In this document: piece after piece, positions 45,044-57,090 of the stretch
Layout: every line of letters starts with the position of its first letter
Numbering within the stretch: the first letter of the stretch is position 1
Assembly (NCBI RefSeq): GCF_000565215.1
Contig: NZ_CP006934.1
Location: 496,001 to 560,000 of the forward strand
Direction: 5' to 3'
From: Spiroplasma sabaudiense Ar-1343
GTDB taxonomy: Bacteria > Bacillota_I > Bacilli_A > Mycoplasmatales > Mycoplasmataceae
Length of the DNA stretch: 64,000 nucleotides
Position numbers and translations under genes: made by a program
Notes under the pieces: model-generated
The model's database searches: none
Seen by the model: the letters and a program-made list of their open reading frames with translations, nothing else
What the model was told of the DNA's origin: nothing

Positions 45044-47896
45044 ATGAAAGAAATTTGTACAAAAACAAAGAAAGAATTAGCAAAATCCTTTGAAACCGAT
45101 TTGGAATCAGGTTTAACCCAAGAAGAAGCCCAAATTAGATTAGAAAAAAATGGTCGCAATGAGCTACCGAAGGGAAAAGTTACCCATTGAGTTGTTATTT
45201 TTTTAAAAACTCTTCTAGAACCTTTACAACTAATTTTACTAGCGGCGGCGATAATTTCAGTTGTTACCTCGCTTGTTGCAAGCAATTGAGAGGTATCAGG
45301 AGAAACCTTTGTTGATTTTATTGTGATTATTTGCATCGTAATAATAGATGGGGTTTTAGAAACCGTTCAAGAGGTTAAGGCACGAAAGTCAATGGACTCG
45401 TTAAAGTCATTCACAAAACCTCATGCAATTGTTATTCGTTCAGGATTGCAACAAGATATTGATGCTAGCGAACTTGTTATTGGTGATTTAGTAGTTTTAG
45501 AAGCTGGAAAATATGTTCCAGCGGATTTAATAATTATTGAGGCAAGTGACCTAATGGTTGATGAGTCTATTTTAAGTGGTGAATCTGTACCATCATTAAA
45601 AACTAGTCACCATTTAGCTAAAGAAACTGCAATTTTAGCCGATATGAAAAATGCTGCTTTCATGTCAACTTTCACAACTGCTGGAAGAGCAATTGGAATG
45701 GTCGTTAAGACCGGAATTCAAACAGAGATTGGAAAAATTGCTGAATCAATTAATGAAAATGATGAAGCTAAAACACCACTTGAAAAAAAATTAATAAAAT
45801 TTAGTTATTGAATAGCCTTGGCTGCCTTAGTAATTGGGGTTTTAATTTTCTTGACCATGTTTTTGAAAGGAAATAGCAAATTTTGACCTAGTTATTTGAT
45901 GGTTGCTATTACTTTGGCTATTGGGGTTATCCCTGAATGTTTGGCAGCCGTTGTATCAATTTCGCTTTCATTCTCAACCAAGAGAATGGCTCGCGAAAAC
46001 GTAATTGTAAAAAAACTAGCCAGCGTTGAAACTTTAGGTAGTGTCAATGTAATTTGTACTGACAAAACTGGAACTTTAACAGTTAATAGAATGACAATTA
46101 AAAAAATTATGGAAAATAATGAAGTATTAGATTCCAATGCTTTTTTAAAAAAAACCAACTCAAGTCAAAGAGAATTATTTCTACAAAGTTTAGTACTACC
46201 AAATGATAGTGTTACCCAGGGAAAAGAACGAATTGGTGATCCAACCGAATTAGCGTTAGTTGACTTTGCAGAATTGGCAGGCTTAGACGAACAAATTGCT
46301 CGTGAGAAATGAACCCGAATTGATGAAATACCTTTTGATTCAGAACGTAAACTGATGACAACTGTTAATAATATCCAAGATAAACCAACAACGTTTACCA
46401 AAGGAGCCATTGATGAAATCTTAAAAGTTTGTGACTCAATTTTTATTAATAATAAAATAAGAAAAATTACTGAGGAAGATAAGAGAATTATTTTAAAACA
46501 AGCAGATGATTTAAGTCAAGAGGCATTAAGAATTTTAGCTTTTGCATACAACACAAATTATGATAAAACCAAAAATAAAGCCGCTCTTGAAAAAAACTTA
46601 ATCTATCTTGGGTCGGTTGCAATGATAGATCCAGTTCGAGCTTCAGCAGTTGAAGCAGTTCGTGAAGCACATGAAGCTGGCATAAATGTTGTAATGATAA
46701 CAGGTGACCACGCAACAACTGCTTTGGCAATTGCCAAAGATTTAAACTTAGCATTTTCAGAATATGAAGTGATTTCCTCAGATCGTTTGGAACAAATGAG
46801 CGATTTAGAATTATCAAGAATAATTACTCAAATTAAAGTTTTTGCTCGAGTAAACCCCGAACACAAAGTTAGAATTGTAAAAGCCCTTCAAGATCAGGGA
46901 AATATAGTTTCGATGACCGGAGATGGAGTTAATGATGCCCCAAGTTTAAGTAAAGCCGATATTGGAGTTGCTATGGGGATTACTGGAACTGATGTTGCCA
47001 AACAGGCAAGTGATGTTATTTTAACAGATGATAACTTTAAAACCATTATTAAGGGAGTAGGGGAAGGACGAAATGTTTATCAAAAGATTCGTCGAGCTAT
47101 TACTTTTGTAATCAGTGTAAATTTAGCTAACGTTTTGGCAATTTTCATTCTTTCAATTATCAATGATGCCTCTCCTGTTGAAGCAACAAATATTTTATGA
47201 ATTAACTTAATTGTTGAGTCAGTTTTAGCAATTACAATTGGGATGGGCCCAAATGATTACTCACTTATGAAAATAAAGCCCTTAACTGGGAAACATAGCT
47301 TATTTGAAGGACTATGGAAGCCTATGTTTAAAATTTGTTTATTCTCAACTGGGGCTGCTATCGCAGGATTTTATCTAGGAATGTCATTTACTCCAGCAGA
47401 ATTTTATGAAGGTAAAGATACTTGATATTTATTTTTAAAAGATCAGTCTACTTCATTAAGTGAACGTGTTCGAGTTATGTCATTTGGAAGAACTGCCATG
47501 TTCATCGTTATGACTATTAGTCCTTGTTTTTATGTAAATTTAATAAAATTGAGTAACTGAAAAGCTAACCCAAAATTCCAATTCAATCCAAACGTGCCAC
47601 TTGTTTTTGCAAGTATCTTTGCAGCATCACTAAATATTATTGTTTTATTTATTCCTGGATTGAATGATGTAGTTTTAATGTTAAATCCAATTGAATATTG
47701 AAATGCCCATAACTGATATATGATTATTGAAGCACTAGGAATTGCAATGATTCCTGGAGCCTTAATCTTATTAACTGACTCGTTAGTGTTTTTTACCTAC
47801 CATCATTTACCAAAAAGTTGAGAAAGAAATCGCCGAATTGCTTTTGAAATGGTTCAAAATGATAATAAGAAAAAAGTCAAAAAAACAAATTCAGTA
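45044..47896 (+). CDS. P-type cation-translocating ATPase (P2-type, probably Ca2+)
   Basis: A 950-residue ion pump with an N-terminal cation-ATPase domain (KSFETDLESGLTQEEAQIRL). The actuator motif is SILSGESVP, and the phosphorylation loop CTDKTGTLT has Asp at about 340. The nucleotide domain includes MITGDHATTALAIA, the hinge is MTGDGVNDAPSL, and the C-terminal helices are of P2 type. The fourth-helix ion site reads VIPECLAAVV where Ca2+ pumps have IPEGLPAVV. TGA codons are Trp. The reading ends at TAA 47894, shortly after KKVKKQIQ. ATG 45044 has GTAGGT upstream; TTG 45041 is possible. The ion is inferred, with Ca2+ most likely and Mg2+ or Na+/K+ relatives not excluded. Confidence 0.9.
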
Positions 47897-47956
47897 ATTG
47901 AAAAAGATAAAAAAAATAATTAATTTAAAATTTTTAAGATAAAATAATATTATATT

Positions 47957-48130
47957 TGAGAAGAGTAGCTAAAAGATTTTTTCAGAGAATTAGCGGTTGG
48001 TGTGAGTTAATAAAATCTAGTAGTGAAGGTAGCTCAATTAAAAATTAAATCAAAATAATTAAGTGGACTTTTAGTCAATTAGGATGGTACCGCGGAGAAA
48101 TTCGTTCCTTGTTAGGAAACGAATTTTTTA
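47957..48130 (+). promoter_or_regulatory. T-box leader controlling valS
   Basis: The hallmark T-box AGGATGGTACCGCGG lies at 48081-48095. It is followed by a terminator: AATTCGTTCCT and AGGAAACGAATT around 48098-48125, then T's. An upstream stem I region (47957-48040) contains GAAGGTAGCTC, where GTA (48029-48031), a Val codon, is the likely specifier. It matches the downstream valyl-tRNA synthetase gene. Uncharged tRNA-Val would favour the antiterminator and switch valS on. Confidence 0.92.
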
Positions 48131-48150
48131 TTTGTTTAAGGAGAAAAATG

Positions 48151-50787
48151 ATGACTAAAAAATTATCAGAAAAATATTTTGCCAAGGAAGTTGAAGCAAA
48201 TAAAAATGAATTTTGAATAGCTAATAAGTATTTTGAAGCAAATTTAGAATCAACAGCCCCAAGTTATTCAATTGTTATGCCCCCACCAAATGTAACTGGT
48301 AAATTACATTTAGGACACGCATGAGATGGTAGCATTCAAGATTTTTTGATTCGCTATAAAAAATTACATGGCTTTAATACGTTATGAATCCCAGGAATGG
48401 ATCACGCAGGAATCGCCACACAAGCTAAAGTTGAAGCTCGGTTAAAAGAGCAAGGCTTAAATCGCTATAGTCTTGGGCGTGAAAAATTTATTAATCAAGT
48501 TTGGGAATGAAAAGAAGAATATGCAAGCATCATTCGTGAACAATGAGGCAAGTTGGGTTTGGGTTTAGCCTATAATAGTGAGAAATTTACTTATTCTCAA
48601 GATTTAAATAAATTGGTTAATTTGGCTTTTGTAAAAATGTATGAACAAGGTTTAATTTATCGTGGGAAACGAATTATTAATTGAGATCCGCAATTAAAAA
48701 CGGCTTTGAGCAATATTGAAGTTATTTATAAAGAAGTTGCTGGTAAAATGTATTATTTTAAATATCAGATTTTTTCAAGTAATGAATATTTAGTAGTAGC
48801 CACAACAAGACCAGAGACAATGTTTGCAGATCAAGCAGTAATCGTTAACCCAAATGATAAACGATATCAAAAATTTATTAATAAGCAAGTAATTAATCCT
48901 GCAAATGGTGATCTAATTCCTGTAATTAGTGATAATTATGTTGAGGTTGATTTTGGAACCGGAGCAATGAAATGTACTCCAGCACATGACCCCAATGACT
49001 TTGAACTTGGACTGCGACATAATTTAAAAATGCCATTATGTATGAATACCGATGGAACTATAAACCAATTGGGTAATGAATTTAATGGCCTTGACCGTTT
49101 TGAAGCCAGAATTCAGTTGGTTGAAAAGATTAAATCAGCGGGAAATTTAGTAAAGATTGAAGAGATTACTCATCAAGTTGGCTTTTCAGAGCGCAGTGAT
49201 GTGATTGTCGAACCATATTTATCAAATCAATGATTTGTAAAAATGAAGCCCCTTGCAGAATCGGTTTTAAAATTACAGAAAAGTGACAGTAGTATTTCGT
49301 TTTTTCCAAAGCGCTTTGATAAAACTCTGGAAAATTGAATGACCGATACTTTAGATTGAACAATCTCTCGTCAAATCTGATGAGGTCATCAAATTCCTGC
49401 TTGGTACCATAAAAAAACCAAAGAAACTTATGTTGGGTTAAATCCACCAGAAGATTTTGAAAATTGAATCCAAGACGAAGATGTTCTAGACACTTGATTC
49501 TCATCAGCTTTATGACCATTTGCGGCGATGGAATGAAATCCAAACAATGCCTCAGAATTATTTCAAAAGTTTTTTCCGGTTTCAACTTTAGTTACAGGCT
49601 ATGATATAATTTTTTTCTGAGTCGCTAGAATGATTTTTCAAACAAACAATCTTTTGCAAAAAAAACCATTCGAAGACGTTTTGATCCATGGACTAATCAG
49701 GGATGAAAATGGTAAAAAAATGTCAAAATCATTGGGTAATGGAATCGATCCCATGGATGTGATTGATGAGTTTGGAGCTGATAGCTTGAGATTTTTCTTA
49801 TTAACTAATTCATCTCCTGGTGCTGACTTGCGATTCTCAACAGAAAAAATTAGATCAAGTTGGAATTTTATTAACAAAATTTGAAATGCTAGTCGTTTTG
49901 TTTTGCTTAATGTTAATCTAGATAAAAATGATGATGAAATAATTAAAAAAGTTGATGAAAATTCTTTTTTTGAAAATAATTTAAACAAGTGAATTCTAAA
50001 TGAACTATATGAAAACGAAAAAAAAGTTGATTTGCATATTCAAAATTATGACTTTAATTTAGCAGGAAAAGAAATTTATAACTTTGTTTGAAATACTTAC
50101 TGTTCTTGATATATAGAATTGGCGAAAACAAATTTAACCTCAAAAGATTTGCAGATTTGTGAACTCACCCAAGCAACATTGATTTATGTTTTAAAAAAAA
50201 TATTAATTATGTTACATCCCTTCATCCCTTTTGTAACAGAAGAAATTTATCAAACCTTAAACTATAAAAGATCAATTTTAGAAGAAAGTTGAAATCAAAT
50301 TAAAGTTAATTATGAGAATAACTACCTAAATCAAGTTATTGAAATTATTGAAGTAATTAGAGATTTTAGAGCAAAAAATAATTTAAAAAAAACGCAACAA
50401 ATTCAATTTAATATAAACAATTTTTCAAGTAAAAATTATGAAAAACTTTTTAAAGACAACCAAAATGATATTAATAAAATATTGTTAAAGAATGTTAACT
50501 CTGAAATAAGTTTCAGTAGTTCTAAAAATAAAAAAACGGTTTTAGCTTTAAATAATTTTTCAATTGAAGTTGATAATGATACATTTATAAATAGTGAAGT
50601 TGCTATTGAATTATTGACGATTCAACTAGAAGAAATAAATAAAGAAATTTTACGTAGTGTAAAAATTTTGAATAATGAAAACTTTTTAAATAAAGCTAGT
50701 AAAGAAAAAATTGATGAAGAAAAAAATAAATACGAAAACTATTTAAAAAAAATGCATACAATAAAAAAAGAAATTGATAATCACTAA
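48151..50787 (+). CDS. valS: Valyl-tRNA synthetase
   Basis: Class I synthetase of 878 residues charging tRNA-Val. Signatures: the HIGH motif as [22 protein letters not shown], the editing-domain CP1 segment [13 protein letters not shown], and [11 protein letters not shown] (KMSKS). A C-terminal anticodon domain and coiled coil ([13 protein letters not shown]...; the end is Lys/Glu-rich) follow. Many TGA codons are Trp, for example in [22 protein letters not shown] at 48138-48143 favours the second of two adjacent ATG codons (48148 and 48151). It is controlled by the T-box leader immediately upstream. A hairpin terminator overlaps its stop. Confidence 0.97.
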
Positions 50788-50810
50788 TTTGGTAATTATC
50801 ATTTTTTTTT
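50775..50810 (+). terminator. Terminator overlapping valS stop
   Basis: TGATAAT (50775-50781) pairs with ATTATCA (50795-50801) and runs directly into nine T's. Confidence 0.75.
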
Positions 50811-50836
50811 GCGATAAAATAGGGGAGGTAATAAAT

Positions 50837-51385
50837 TTGAATAAAAAAACTTTTATTTCTTTTTTCGTTTTGATAAGTATCGCTGTAACCGGTGTTACTG
50901 TATATTTTTTGCAAAATCAAAGCAAAGAATCTTATCAAAGCAAAATAGTTGAGAATAATAAAACTATTTATCTAAATTTCAAAATGTTATTTAAGTATCC
51001 CTTATTAAGAGATTTTGAAGTTCCAAAAAGGATAATTGTTAAAAATAAAAATTTATCTATTTTGGAATTGTTAGAAAACAATAATGTACATTTGAAGGAA
51101 TTTGAAAAAATTCCAACAAAAATATTAAAAAAAGATGTTTCTGAATCAATAACTATTGATCTAATACCAAAAGATTTAACTATTAAAAAAACGAGTCATC
51201 TAAAGTGTTCTTATGAGGAATTAGTAAATAATGATGTAACTTTTGAAAATGCTTTAAATACAATTAAAATTATGAAAAATAAAGAAATGAAATTTGAAAA
51301 AATATTAGAAAAATTAAAAAATATTTATCAAAAACCAGATGAAAAAAAATTTCTTGAAAAATATATTAAAAAAGTATTTTTTTAA
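50837..51385 (+). CDS. Degenerate ComEA-like DNA-uptake protein, 182 aa
   Basis: AGGGGAGG (50821-50828) sits eight bases before TTG 50837. The frame has no TGA and ends at TAA 51383. One N-terminal membrane helix spans residues 6-24. The next part (about 43-112) follows the outline of a SLBB domain: TIYLNFKMLFKYP, a strand at KRIIVKNKNLSILELLEN, then ITIDLIP. The last 58 residues follow a ComEA helix-hairpin-helix unit: SYEELVNNDVTFENALNTIK, then MKFEKILEKLKNI, without the Gly-Ile-Gly turns. Position just before comEC, membrane anchor and domain order all fit ComEA. The similarity is weak and inferred by eye. It overlaps comEC by 47 bases. Confidence 0.6.
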   Translation: MNKKTFISFFVLISIAVTGVTVYFLQNQSKESYQSKIVENNKTIYLNFKMLFKYPLLRDFEVPKRIIVKNKNLSILELLENNNVHLKEFEKIPTKILKKDVSESITIDLIPKDLTIKKTSHLKCSYEELVNNDVTFENALNTIKIMKNKEMKFEKILEKLKNIYQKPDEKKFLEKYIKKVFF

Positions 51386-53417
51386 AATTAATCTTTTATT
51401 CATTTTCTTTATTTTAATAATTTTAGTAATTTGATTTTTTTTCCAAAAAAATTTATTTTTTAAAATATTGGCTGTTGCATGCTTTATTTTTTACTCATTA
51501 TATTTGATAAAAATCAATTTTAAATATTGCTTTTATATTATAGCGGCGGTTTTGTTAATAGGTACATCCATAATTAAAAATAACGACTTATCTATATCTA
51601 GGTTAGAAAACTCTTATGGTACAATTGCTGAAACTAGTAATAATTACTCAATCATCAATATTAATCATAAAAAATATTTATTAAAAGAATTTGAAAATGA
51701 AAAAATAATAGGTCAAGAAGTTTTGGTTTCTTGTGATGTTGAGTTAGTCAAAAATCATTCAAATATTTATCAATTTAACTTCCAAAAATTTTTACTTGGT
51801 AAAAATGTGAAACAAGCTTTGAAAAATTGTAGTAAAAACATAATTGTGAAAAATAATTTCCAAACAAATTTTATTAAGAAAAACTATTCGAATAATTTGT
51901 GATTACAGTCTGTTATTTTGCCAAAAAATTCAGATAACGAACTAACCTCAACTTATAAAAATTTAGGATTAAATTTTTTATTTAATGTTAATGGATATTT
52001 AATTTCCACTGCTTATTATTTAATAGATAAAATATTTTGAAAGTGAAAAAAATGAAATAAATTAAAATCAATATTGTTAATTCCTTTGATTGCAAACATA
52101 ATAATTTTAAATTTTCCACTTGAAATATTTAGAGTTTTCTTGTCTTGTTGTTTTAATATATTTTCCAGCAATTATAAAATTAAAATAAATTTTTGAAATA
52201 AGAATGTTACTATTTGAATTTGTCTTTTATTTTTAAATCCGATGTGATTTTTAAGTACAGGTTTTCTATACAATTTTATAATAGCTTTGTTTGCAAATTT
52301 TTACTATAAAAATCGTAAAAATAAAACTTTTTTAAAAAATCTGTTCTTTTGATCATCATTAATTATTCCATTACAAGCATTTTTAAATTATGACATTAAG
52401 TTTTTATTGATTTTTTTTCAAATTTTAATTCAACCATTTTTGGCAATTTTACTTTTTATAACAGAAATGACTTTTTTAATTCCAAAGGTAGAAATAATTT
52501 ATAATTTTTTCTACAATTTAAGTCTTAATGTTGCAAAACTTTTTAGCGCAATAAATCTCACTTGGAATATTGGTTTCATTGAAATTGGTTATTATTTTAT
52601 TTACTATTGCTTGTTATACTTATTTTTAAAAATAGAATATCGTTTAATTTTAAAAACAAATTTATTTTTAATTCAATTAATTTTAGTTGCTAGCACTATA
52701 AATATAAATAAATTTAGAAACAATGAGAATTCTATCACAATGATAAACGTTGGTAACGGGAACAGTTTCTTTTTGCACGATAGTAGGGGGGTCAATATTT
52801 TTTTTGATATTGGTTCAGGAATAGGTAAGCCAGTAACCACAGACAAAGACTTTTTAAAATTTTATGGTTTTAACATCATTGATGCAATTTTTATTTCTCA
52901 TACCGATCAAGACCATAATAACAATATTCAAAGTGTTATGAAAAATAACATTATTAAAGCTATTTATAAAAATGATTATTTTTTTAGAGAAATCAATATA
53001 AAACATATAAATATTAAAAATTTTGAATTTTATAATGAAAGAAATCCAAATGACAGTTCTCAAGTTTTATATGTAAATTGAAATAATTTGAAATTACTAT
53101 TCACAGGCGATTTACCTAAAAGAATTGAACAACAATTAATTAAAGATCAAAATTTTGTAAAGCTTTTTGAATCAAGGGGGGTTGACTTTTTGCAAGTTCC
53201 TCATCATGGTAGCAAAACTTCCTCATCTAAGGATTTTATAAAACTAATAAATCCAAAATATTGCTTTATTTCAGGAGAACACAAAGGTCGATTACAATTT
53301 CCAAATCAACAAACTATTGAAACACTAAAACTAAATAACTGTCGGACCTATTCCACACTGGGACAAAATACTATTAAATTTCAACCAAATTCAAAAAACA
53401 AAATAAAGTTTTTGTAA
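51339..53417 (+). CDS. comEC: ComEC/Rec2-family DNA-uptake channel protein
   Basis: A polytopic membrane protein of 692 residues. The N-terminal helices surround an OB-like segment (GTIAETSNNYSIININ...), followed by a hydrophobic competence domain at about residues 190-460. A C-terminal metallo-beta-lactamase-like domain has HTDQDHNNNI (about 521-530), LLFTGDLPKRIEQQL and VPHHGSKTSSS. In naturally competent bacteria ComEC forms the channel for single-stranded DNA. Many TGA codons are Trp. I chose ATG 51339 (MKKNFLKN...), inside the preceding gene, because the frame is open there and no better start follows before the first helix. The length is slightly under the Bacillus protein. The order comEA-like, comEC, holA with rpsT is conserved in Firmicutes. 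Confidence 0.9.
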
Positions 53418-53453
53418 AAAAGACTTTTAGATTATCTCGAAAATACCTTTTAA

Positions 53454-53491
53454 AATATTAAAAACCTGGTATAAACCAGGTTTTTAATATT
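53454..53491. terminator. Bidirectional terminator, 17-bp stem
   Basis: AATATTAAAAACCTGGT (53454-53470) and its exact complement (53475-53491) lie between convergent comEC and rpsT, with a four-base loop and T-tracts in both directions. Confidence 0.92.
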
Positions 53492-53505
53492 TTATATATT
53501 GAGAA

Positions 53506-53751
53506 CTAAGCGCTCATTAAGCGAGATTTCTCGCGAGCTGCCTTATTTGCCTTAAATATACCTTTTGATACACCTTTATCAACTAAACTTACCGCTTCGT
53601 TAATTAACTTAGTTTTATCAGAACTGTCAGTTTTTTTTGCAATAAGAGCTTTTTTGATAGCAGTTTTAACTGATGATTTAAAGCTTTTGTTTGCTAGACG
53701 AGATTTTTCATTAGTAAGAATACGTTTTTCTTGTGATTTAATATTTGCCAT
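53506..53751 (-). CDS. rpsT: 30S ribosomal protein S20
   Basis: An 81-residue basic, helical protein that binds 16S rRNA in the small subunit. The start MANIKSQEKRILTNEKSRLANKS and the conserved SSVKTAIKKAL and GIFKANKAAREKSRL segments are diagnostic. AAGGAG lies upstream of ATG 53751. A -10 box (TATAAT on the minus strand) lies at 53788-53793. The gene faces comEC across a strong bidirectional terminator and is divergent from holA. Confidence 0.97.
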   Translation of the reverse strand: MANIKSQEKRILTNEKSRLANKSFKSSVKTAIKKALIAKKTDSSDKTKLINEAVSLVDKGVSKGIFKANKAAREKSRLMSA

Positions 53752-53870
53752 TTTTTCAACTCCTTTTAGATTTTACACACCTAAATTATTATACCAAAAA
53801 AGATTTTTTTTTTAATAAAAGTGGTGTTTTTTCTAAAAAATATGCTTTAATTGAGTTAAGAGGGTGAATA

Positions 53871-54824
53871 ATGAATTTAATTATTGGAACTGATGCTTTT
53901 TTGGTAGAAAAAGAATTAGAAAAAACTACCAAGATTATTAATAAGAATAAAGATTTTGAAATAATTAGGTTTAATTTGATTGAAGAGGATTTTGAAAATA
54001 TTGTCAATCAAGCAAATACCTTTAGTTTATTTTCTTCTCAAAAGCTAATTATTATAGAGGAATGCTGATTCCTTACCGAAAAAAAAGTCAATTTAAATAA
54101 AAGTTTTTCAGTGGAAAAATTTCAAACATTTATCGAAAACTTCCCCCCAGAAAACTCTTTAATTTTAACCTTAAACGAATCTAAAATTAGTAAAAAATTA
54201 AAAATTGGTAAGTTTGTTGAAAGCAAATTTAAGATAATTGAGATACCTGCCTTAAATATAAATACTGCTTATAATTTTATTGAAAAAAAACTAAATCATG
54301 AGGGGATTTTGTTTGATTCTAAGGCTATTTGGGAGTTTTTGAATATTGTTCCATTAGATGCTAGAGTTATCAGAAATGAGATTTCTAAACTTATAGGACT
54401 AGGTAAGCCAATTGATTTAAATAATGTTAATTCAGTTCTCAATGAGTATTATTTTTATGATATTTTTAAAATTGTAAATTCTTTCTTAAACGAAAAAATT
54501 GTAGATTTTATGTCAGACTATTACAAATATATTCAATTAAATAAAGATGTGCTTGGTTTTATCTATTTGATAATAAGCTCACTAATACAAGTTAGAAATA
54601 TTATAATTTTAAAAAATAAATCATATAATTTTAACCATATCAGCGAGAGACTAGGGATTAATATGTTTAGAATAAATAAATTACTTGAAATAAAAGTTCA
54701 GAATTTAGACAAAATTAATGATAAAATTAAGGAAATGTATGTAATTATTTCAAACATTTTAAAAGGTAATTTTGATAGTAAAGTTATACCAGAATTATCT
54801 TTTATAAAATTAATGGTAGGGTAG
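53871..54824 (+). CDS. holA: DNA polymerase III subunit delta
   Basis: Part of the clamp loader that places the beta sliding clamp on DNA. The 317-residue protein matches the family in length and layout: MNLIIGTDAFLVEKELEK at the start, a degenerate ATPase core (FSLFSSQKLIIIEE; SLILTLNESKI) and a helical C-terminal collar domain (ALNINTAYNFIEKKL, DARVIRNEISKLI, FKIVNSFLNE). TGA at 54066 is Trp. AGAGGGTG precedes ATG 53871. Its position next to comEC and rpsT is the conserved Firmicute/Mollicute arrangement and supports the call. Confidence 0.9.
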
Positions 54825-54833
54825 GTGTAGGAA

Positions 54834-56270
54834 ATGAATTTTTCTAAAAATTATGAGGAAATAAGTATTTTGCTAAATAATATTATTCTTGATGAAAAAT
54901 TAAGAACTAATTTAACAGAAGACGAAAAATTTCAAAATTACTTTATTGATCAAGTAAATAATTTATTGTCAATGGAAATCGATTTTTCGATTGATTATCT
55001 TTCAAAAAAGTGAGCAGCAATTTTTGGAAAATCGCTTGTAAACATCACAAAGAAAAAGATTAAATTTACAAAAACAGAAAACAACACAGAAGATAATGTT
55101 TTTGCAGATTACTCAATTTTATTGAAATACTTAGAAAATAACTATCAGATAGAGAAAGACAAAATTATTTTATCTGAAAGTGAAATTAACGAGGAAACTA
55201 TTGGATCATCGACAATAGTAACACCCGAAATGAAAGCTCAGTATTTAAAAATAGATGAAAAAATAAAAGTCGAACCTGAAATTGTTAATGATTCTACTGA
55301 AAAACCAAATATTAACGCAAACCAAGGATTCAAAGGAACAATGGGAAACAATGGTGGGGAAAAAAAGCTGCCAACTCATCCAACTCAAGATCCAAGATTC
55401 TACCCTTTTAAAACAAAGCCAAAGGGAATAGCAACAATGAAATTGGTAATGTCTAGTTTGTTGTTTTTATTTGCATTATTACTATTTGTTTTTTATATTA
55501 TTGGTATTTCGAAGCCTTTTATTATTAATGATCAAAGCGAAGAAATCAAAAAATTATTTAATAATTTTAGTTACTATAATAACGAGGGTAATTGGGTAAA
55601 AATTGGCACTAATCTAAGTTTAACCAACTTGGCTAATGTAACTGTTAATCCATTTAACTCAGCTTGAATTCAACCCGGAATGCAATTTTGAATTTTAATT
55701 ATATTTTGTGGATGAAGTGGTTCAATAATAAATCGTCAGCCAAAAAACCTAATTGAAAAATATAGCCTAAGTGGATGAAGTATTTTTTGAAGCTTAATTG
55801 CAATTTCTTTTTCATTATCATTATTTTCACCATTTATTTCAGAACCATCATTAAAAAACTTATATTTAACTCACTTTAGAGCAACATTTTCACCAGGTTC
55901 TGGAAACTATACTGACGAATTGTTTTTAAAGGATTTCAATTTATTTTGAGATATTTTTTACAAGGATTCATTATTAAACATTATGTCAATTTTCTCAATT
56001 ATTTTATTGATTTTGGCAGTAGCAATTGTTATTTCTGCTCTATTTGTTTTAATTTTAAATCCAAGAAAAGATCACGAAAAAATTTACAATGCCGACCAAG
56101 AGTATCAAAAAGTTTTATTAGAAGCAATGCAAGGAAGAGAATATAAAATTAATCCTTCAATTTATGAAACAGAAGTTTTTATTCCAAAAACTAAAAAAAC
56201 TATCAAAGACAAAAAAAATAAAAACGATGATAAAGAAGATAGTGATAAAAAAGAAAGCGAAAATCAATAG
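54834..56270 (+). CDS. Hypothetical multi-pass membrane protein, 478 aa
   Basis: ATG 54834 lies nine bases after the holA stop with GTAGG upstream, so it is co-transcribed. TGA codons are Trp; the stop is TAA 56268. The first 200 residues are soluble, ending in a Pro/Gly-rich linker (KKLPTHPTQDPRFYPFKTKPKG). Four hydrophobic segments follow near residues 205-226, 285-302, 320-342 and 385-408. The tail is highly charged (KKTIKDKKNKNDDKEDSDKKESENQ). I recognise no family. The cytoplasmic extensions on both sides suggest a membrane scaffold, but this is only shape-based. Confidence 0.75.
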
Positions 56271-56317
56271 CTTATTAGAAATTAACGTTCTATTTGCTTT
56301 TAAAAAGAAAAATTACT

Positions 56318-56971
56318 ATGAAAAATAATATTTATAATGAAAATATTAGTATTCCTCAGGTATTAGAACAAATTTACATCGCTCACAATTATTTAAATAA
56401 AATTCTTTTTGGTGGAGTTCTGAATAAAATTCAAATAACTATTGCTTCGTTTGGTAATAGAAATAAAAGAAAAAAAGTTACTTTAGGACATTTTGATTCA
56501 GTCAAGCACTGAGCGGACAATACAAATGAAATAGTTTTACACGGAATTGCTTTCAATGGTGACTGTAATCATATTTTGCAGATCCTAACACATGAAATGG
56601 TTCATCAATATTGCTTTGAAAATAATATTAAAGACACCGAAACTAATGGTCGTCATAATAAGAATTTTAAAAATGAAGCAATTAGGTTTGGAATGACAGT
56701 TGAAAAACCTATAAGTAAAAATAGCGGTTATACAACATCAATAAATTCCTATCTTGAAAAGGTATATCAAGAGCTGCCAATAGATCATAATATAATAACA
56801 AACTTTATAAATCAAAATAGTTTCAAAGCTATTAATACAATCAAAAAAGAAGGGCTAGTTAGAGGTTACAAGTACAATTGTAAGAAGTGTAGTCTTAATT
56901 TTAGATCAAAAAATGACATGAATTTAATATGTAAGGATTGCGGTAGTGATTTTTTAAAAAGTGTATATTAA
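56318..56971 (+). CDS. SprT-like zinc metalloprotease, 217 aa
   Basis: It contains the SprT-type active site HEMVHQYCFE (HExxH at residues 92-96) followed by ETNGRHNKNFKNEAIRFGM. A C-terminal zinc ribbon (YNCKKCSL...LICKDCGSDFL) has two CxxC pairs. This is the layout of SprT/Spartan-type proteins, which in other organisms are linked to protein-DNA crosslinks or stress. TGA at 56510 is Trp. The ATG at 56318 lacks a strong ribosome-binding site; a TTG at 56294 is an alternative. The stop lies inside a 36-bp perfect palindrome that acts as terminator. Confidence 0.85.
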
Positions 56972-56987
56972 TATACACTTTTTAAAA
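56952..56987. terminator. 36-bp perfect palindrome, terminator
   Basis: TTTTAAAAAGTGTATATT and its exact complement meet with no spacer (centre 56969/56970). As RNA it gives a long hairpin with a T-rich 3' side. It includes the stop codon of the SprT-like gene. Confidence 0.75.
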
Positions 56988-57090
56988 CTAAAAGCTTGGA
57001 TGTTTAATTTTTACTGAAAAATGATAAAATAATTAAAGTAAACCTTATCCCCTATGTTGGTTTAATTTGTAATAGAAAAGGAATGTTTTT

